Positions 14,668-15,581 of a stretch of 15,581 nt of DNA are shown piece by piece. This DNA comes from Maritalea sp047634455 (GTDB lineage Bacteria; Pseudomonadota; Alphaproteobacteria; Rhizobiales; Devosiaceae): contig NZ_JBLIAI010000063.1 of assembly GCF_047634455.1 (NCBI RefSeq), positions 1 through 15,581 of the forward strand, read 5' to 3'. How positions within the stretch are numbered: the stretch's first letter is position 1; each line of letters starts with the position of its first letter. Position numbers and translations under genes: made by a program. The notes under the pieces were generated by a model. It ran no database searches. It was not told the origin of the DNA and worked only from the letters and a program-made list of their open reading frames with translations.

Positions 14668-15581
14668 GCCGCCCTCGCCTGCCCGATCCGCATTTTTGCG
14701 CCACTTTGAATAAAGCGGCATTAGCATCGGGACGAACAAGGTCAAACCTGCAATAACAAGAATTGTAAGGGTCAATTCTCGCTCCCACAGAAACGACCAG
14801 CTATCATCATTGATTAATAGTGCACGGCGAAGGTTCTCCTCCATCATGCCACCCAGAATGAAGCCCAAAATCATGGGTGCCAATGGGAAGTCGAGTAATC
14901 TCAACACCACTGCAGCCACGGCAAAGATAATCATCAGTTGAATATCAAACGTGTTGAAACTGACAAAATACACCCCGATCAAAGAGAAGAACAGGATCAG
15001 CGGCAGCAAGAACCGAGCCGGAATAGCCAAAACCTTAGCAATATAGGGGATCAATGGCAGGTTCAAAACCAGCAAGATGATGTTGCCGATCCACATCGAA
15101 ACAATCACGGCCCAAAACACTTCTGGGTTGTCAATGTAAAGCCGTGGACCAGGTTGAATACCGTAGCCAATCAATGCGCCAAGCATGATTGCGGTTGTAC
15201 CTGAGCCCGGAATACCCAAGGTCAACAATGGCACAAATGATCCCGTTGCTGCCGCGTTGTTTGCTGTTTCTGGCGCAGCAAGTCCTCTGATCGAACCCTT
15301 ACCAAAAAGCTTGCCTTTTTCCGGGCCGGCCAAACGTTGCTCGGTACCGTAAGCCAAGAAACTCGCAATTGTCGCGCCAGCACCGGGCAACACGCCGATC
15401 AAGAAACCCAAAATCGATGAACGTCCGATCACCGGGGCAATCTCTTTGATTTCTTCTTTGCTGATCTTCATCGAGCCAAGATTGGCAGAGGCCTCTTTCT
15501 CCTTCAATCGGCTTTCGTCGTCCTTCGGTCTTAAGATCGCCATCAATGCCTCAGAAAGCGCAAAAGTTGCCATCACCAGCA
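14665..15581 (-). CDS. tctA: Tripartite tricarboxylate transporter permease TctA, C-terminal part
   Basis: These are about 305 residues from the C-terminal part of the large membrane subunit of a TTT transporter; full-length TctA is about 500. The frame runs off the right edge, so the start is outside. Recognisable features are FLIGVLPGAGATIASFLAYG, the conserved GSIRGLAAPETANNAAATGS and LTLGIPGSGTTAIMLGAL. Several hydrophobic helices follow, then LGFILGGMMEENLRRAL and a basic, Gly-rich cytoplasmic tail. The periplasmic binding protein TctC and small subunit TctB, expected upstream, would lie beyond the window. The substrate (citrate or another carboxylate) cannot be told. It is convergent with lldD and is a separate transcription unit. 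Confidence 0.95.
   Translation of the reverse strand, partial: LVMATFALSEALMAILRPKDDESRLKEKEASANLGSMKISKEEIKEIAPVIGRSSILGFLIGVLPGAGATIASFLAYGTEQRLAGPEKGKLFGKGSIRGLAAPETANNAAATGSFVPLLTLGIPGSGTTAIMLGALIGYGIQPGPRLYIDNPEVFWAVIVSMWIGNIILLVLNLPLIPYIAKVLAIPARFLLPLILFFSLIGVYFVSFNTFDIQLMIIFAVAAVVLRLLDFPLAPMILGFILGGMMEENLRRALLINDDSWSFLWERELTLTILVIAGLTLFVPMLMPLYSKWRKNADRAGEGG

Overview
The window looks like part of an alphaproteobacterial chromosome, probably a marine or Rhodobacterales-like heterotroph. The evidence is a DctP/fused DctQM TRAP transporter, a TctA-type tricarboxylate transporter, an RTX-type type I secretion locus, and base composition that appears to be near 50% GC (by eye). The assignment rests on gene content and protein style only; there is no rRNA or other taxonomic marker. 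No tRNA, rRNA, CRISPR array, insertion sequence or phage gene was seen.

Left part (1-7303): a type I secretion locus. On the minus strand, starting at 1501 and running off the left edge, is a large secreted-protein gene. Its N-terminus has a VCBS/cadherin-like domain, followed by about 210 residues of Pro/Ala/Glu repeats and then RTX calcium-binding nonapeptides. Divergently transcribed from it are two ABC exporter genes that overlap by one base (1741-3531 and 3531-5876) and a HlyD-type membrane-fusion protein (5972-7303). Both ABC proteins have eroded ATPase motifs. The first has lost Walker A, the signature and the H-loop His. The second keeps Walker A and B but has a degenerate signature and Gln in place of the H-loop His. 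The outer-membrane TolC-like partner is not in the window.

Right part (7308-14571): a lactate utilisation locus for both enantiomers. A minus-strand operon, in order of transcription, contains dctP (TRAP solute-binding protein), a fused dctQM permease and dld (FAD D-lactate dehydrogenase). Divergent from it, on the plus strand, are an LldR/PdhR-type FCD regulator and lldD (FMN L-lactate dehydrogenase). The inferred pathway is lactate import by the TRAP system, oxidation to pyruvate at the membrane by Dld (D) and LldD (L), and control by the FCD regulator.

A 19-bp imperfect palindrome occurs at the dctP promoter (12282-12300) and at the lldD promoter (13355-13373). A weaker relative lies just before the favoured regulator start (12504-12522). 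These form a candidate three-site operator set. The regulator most likely starts at GTG 12540, giving 259 aa, rather than at the longer upstream frame.

Right end (14665-15581): the C-terminal part of a tctA permease, minus strand, cut by the window edge. It converges with lldD, and two hairpins lie between them.
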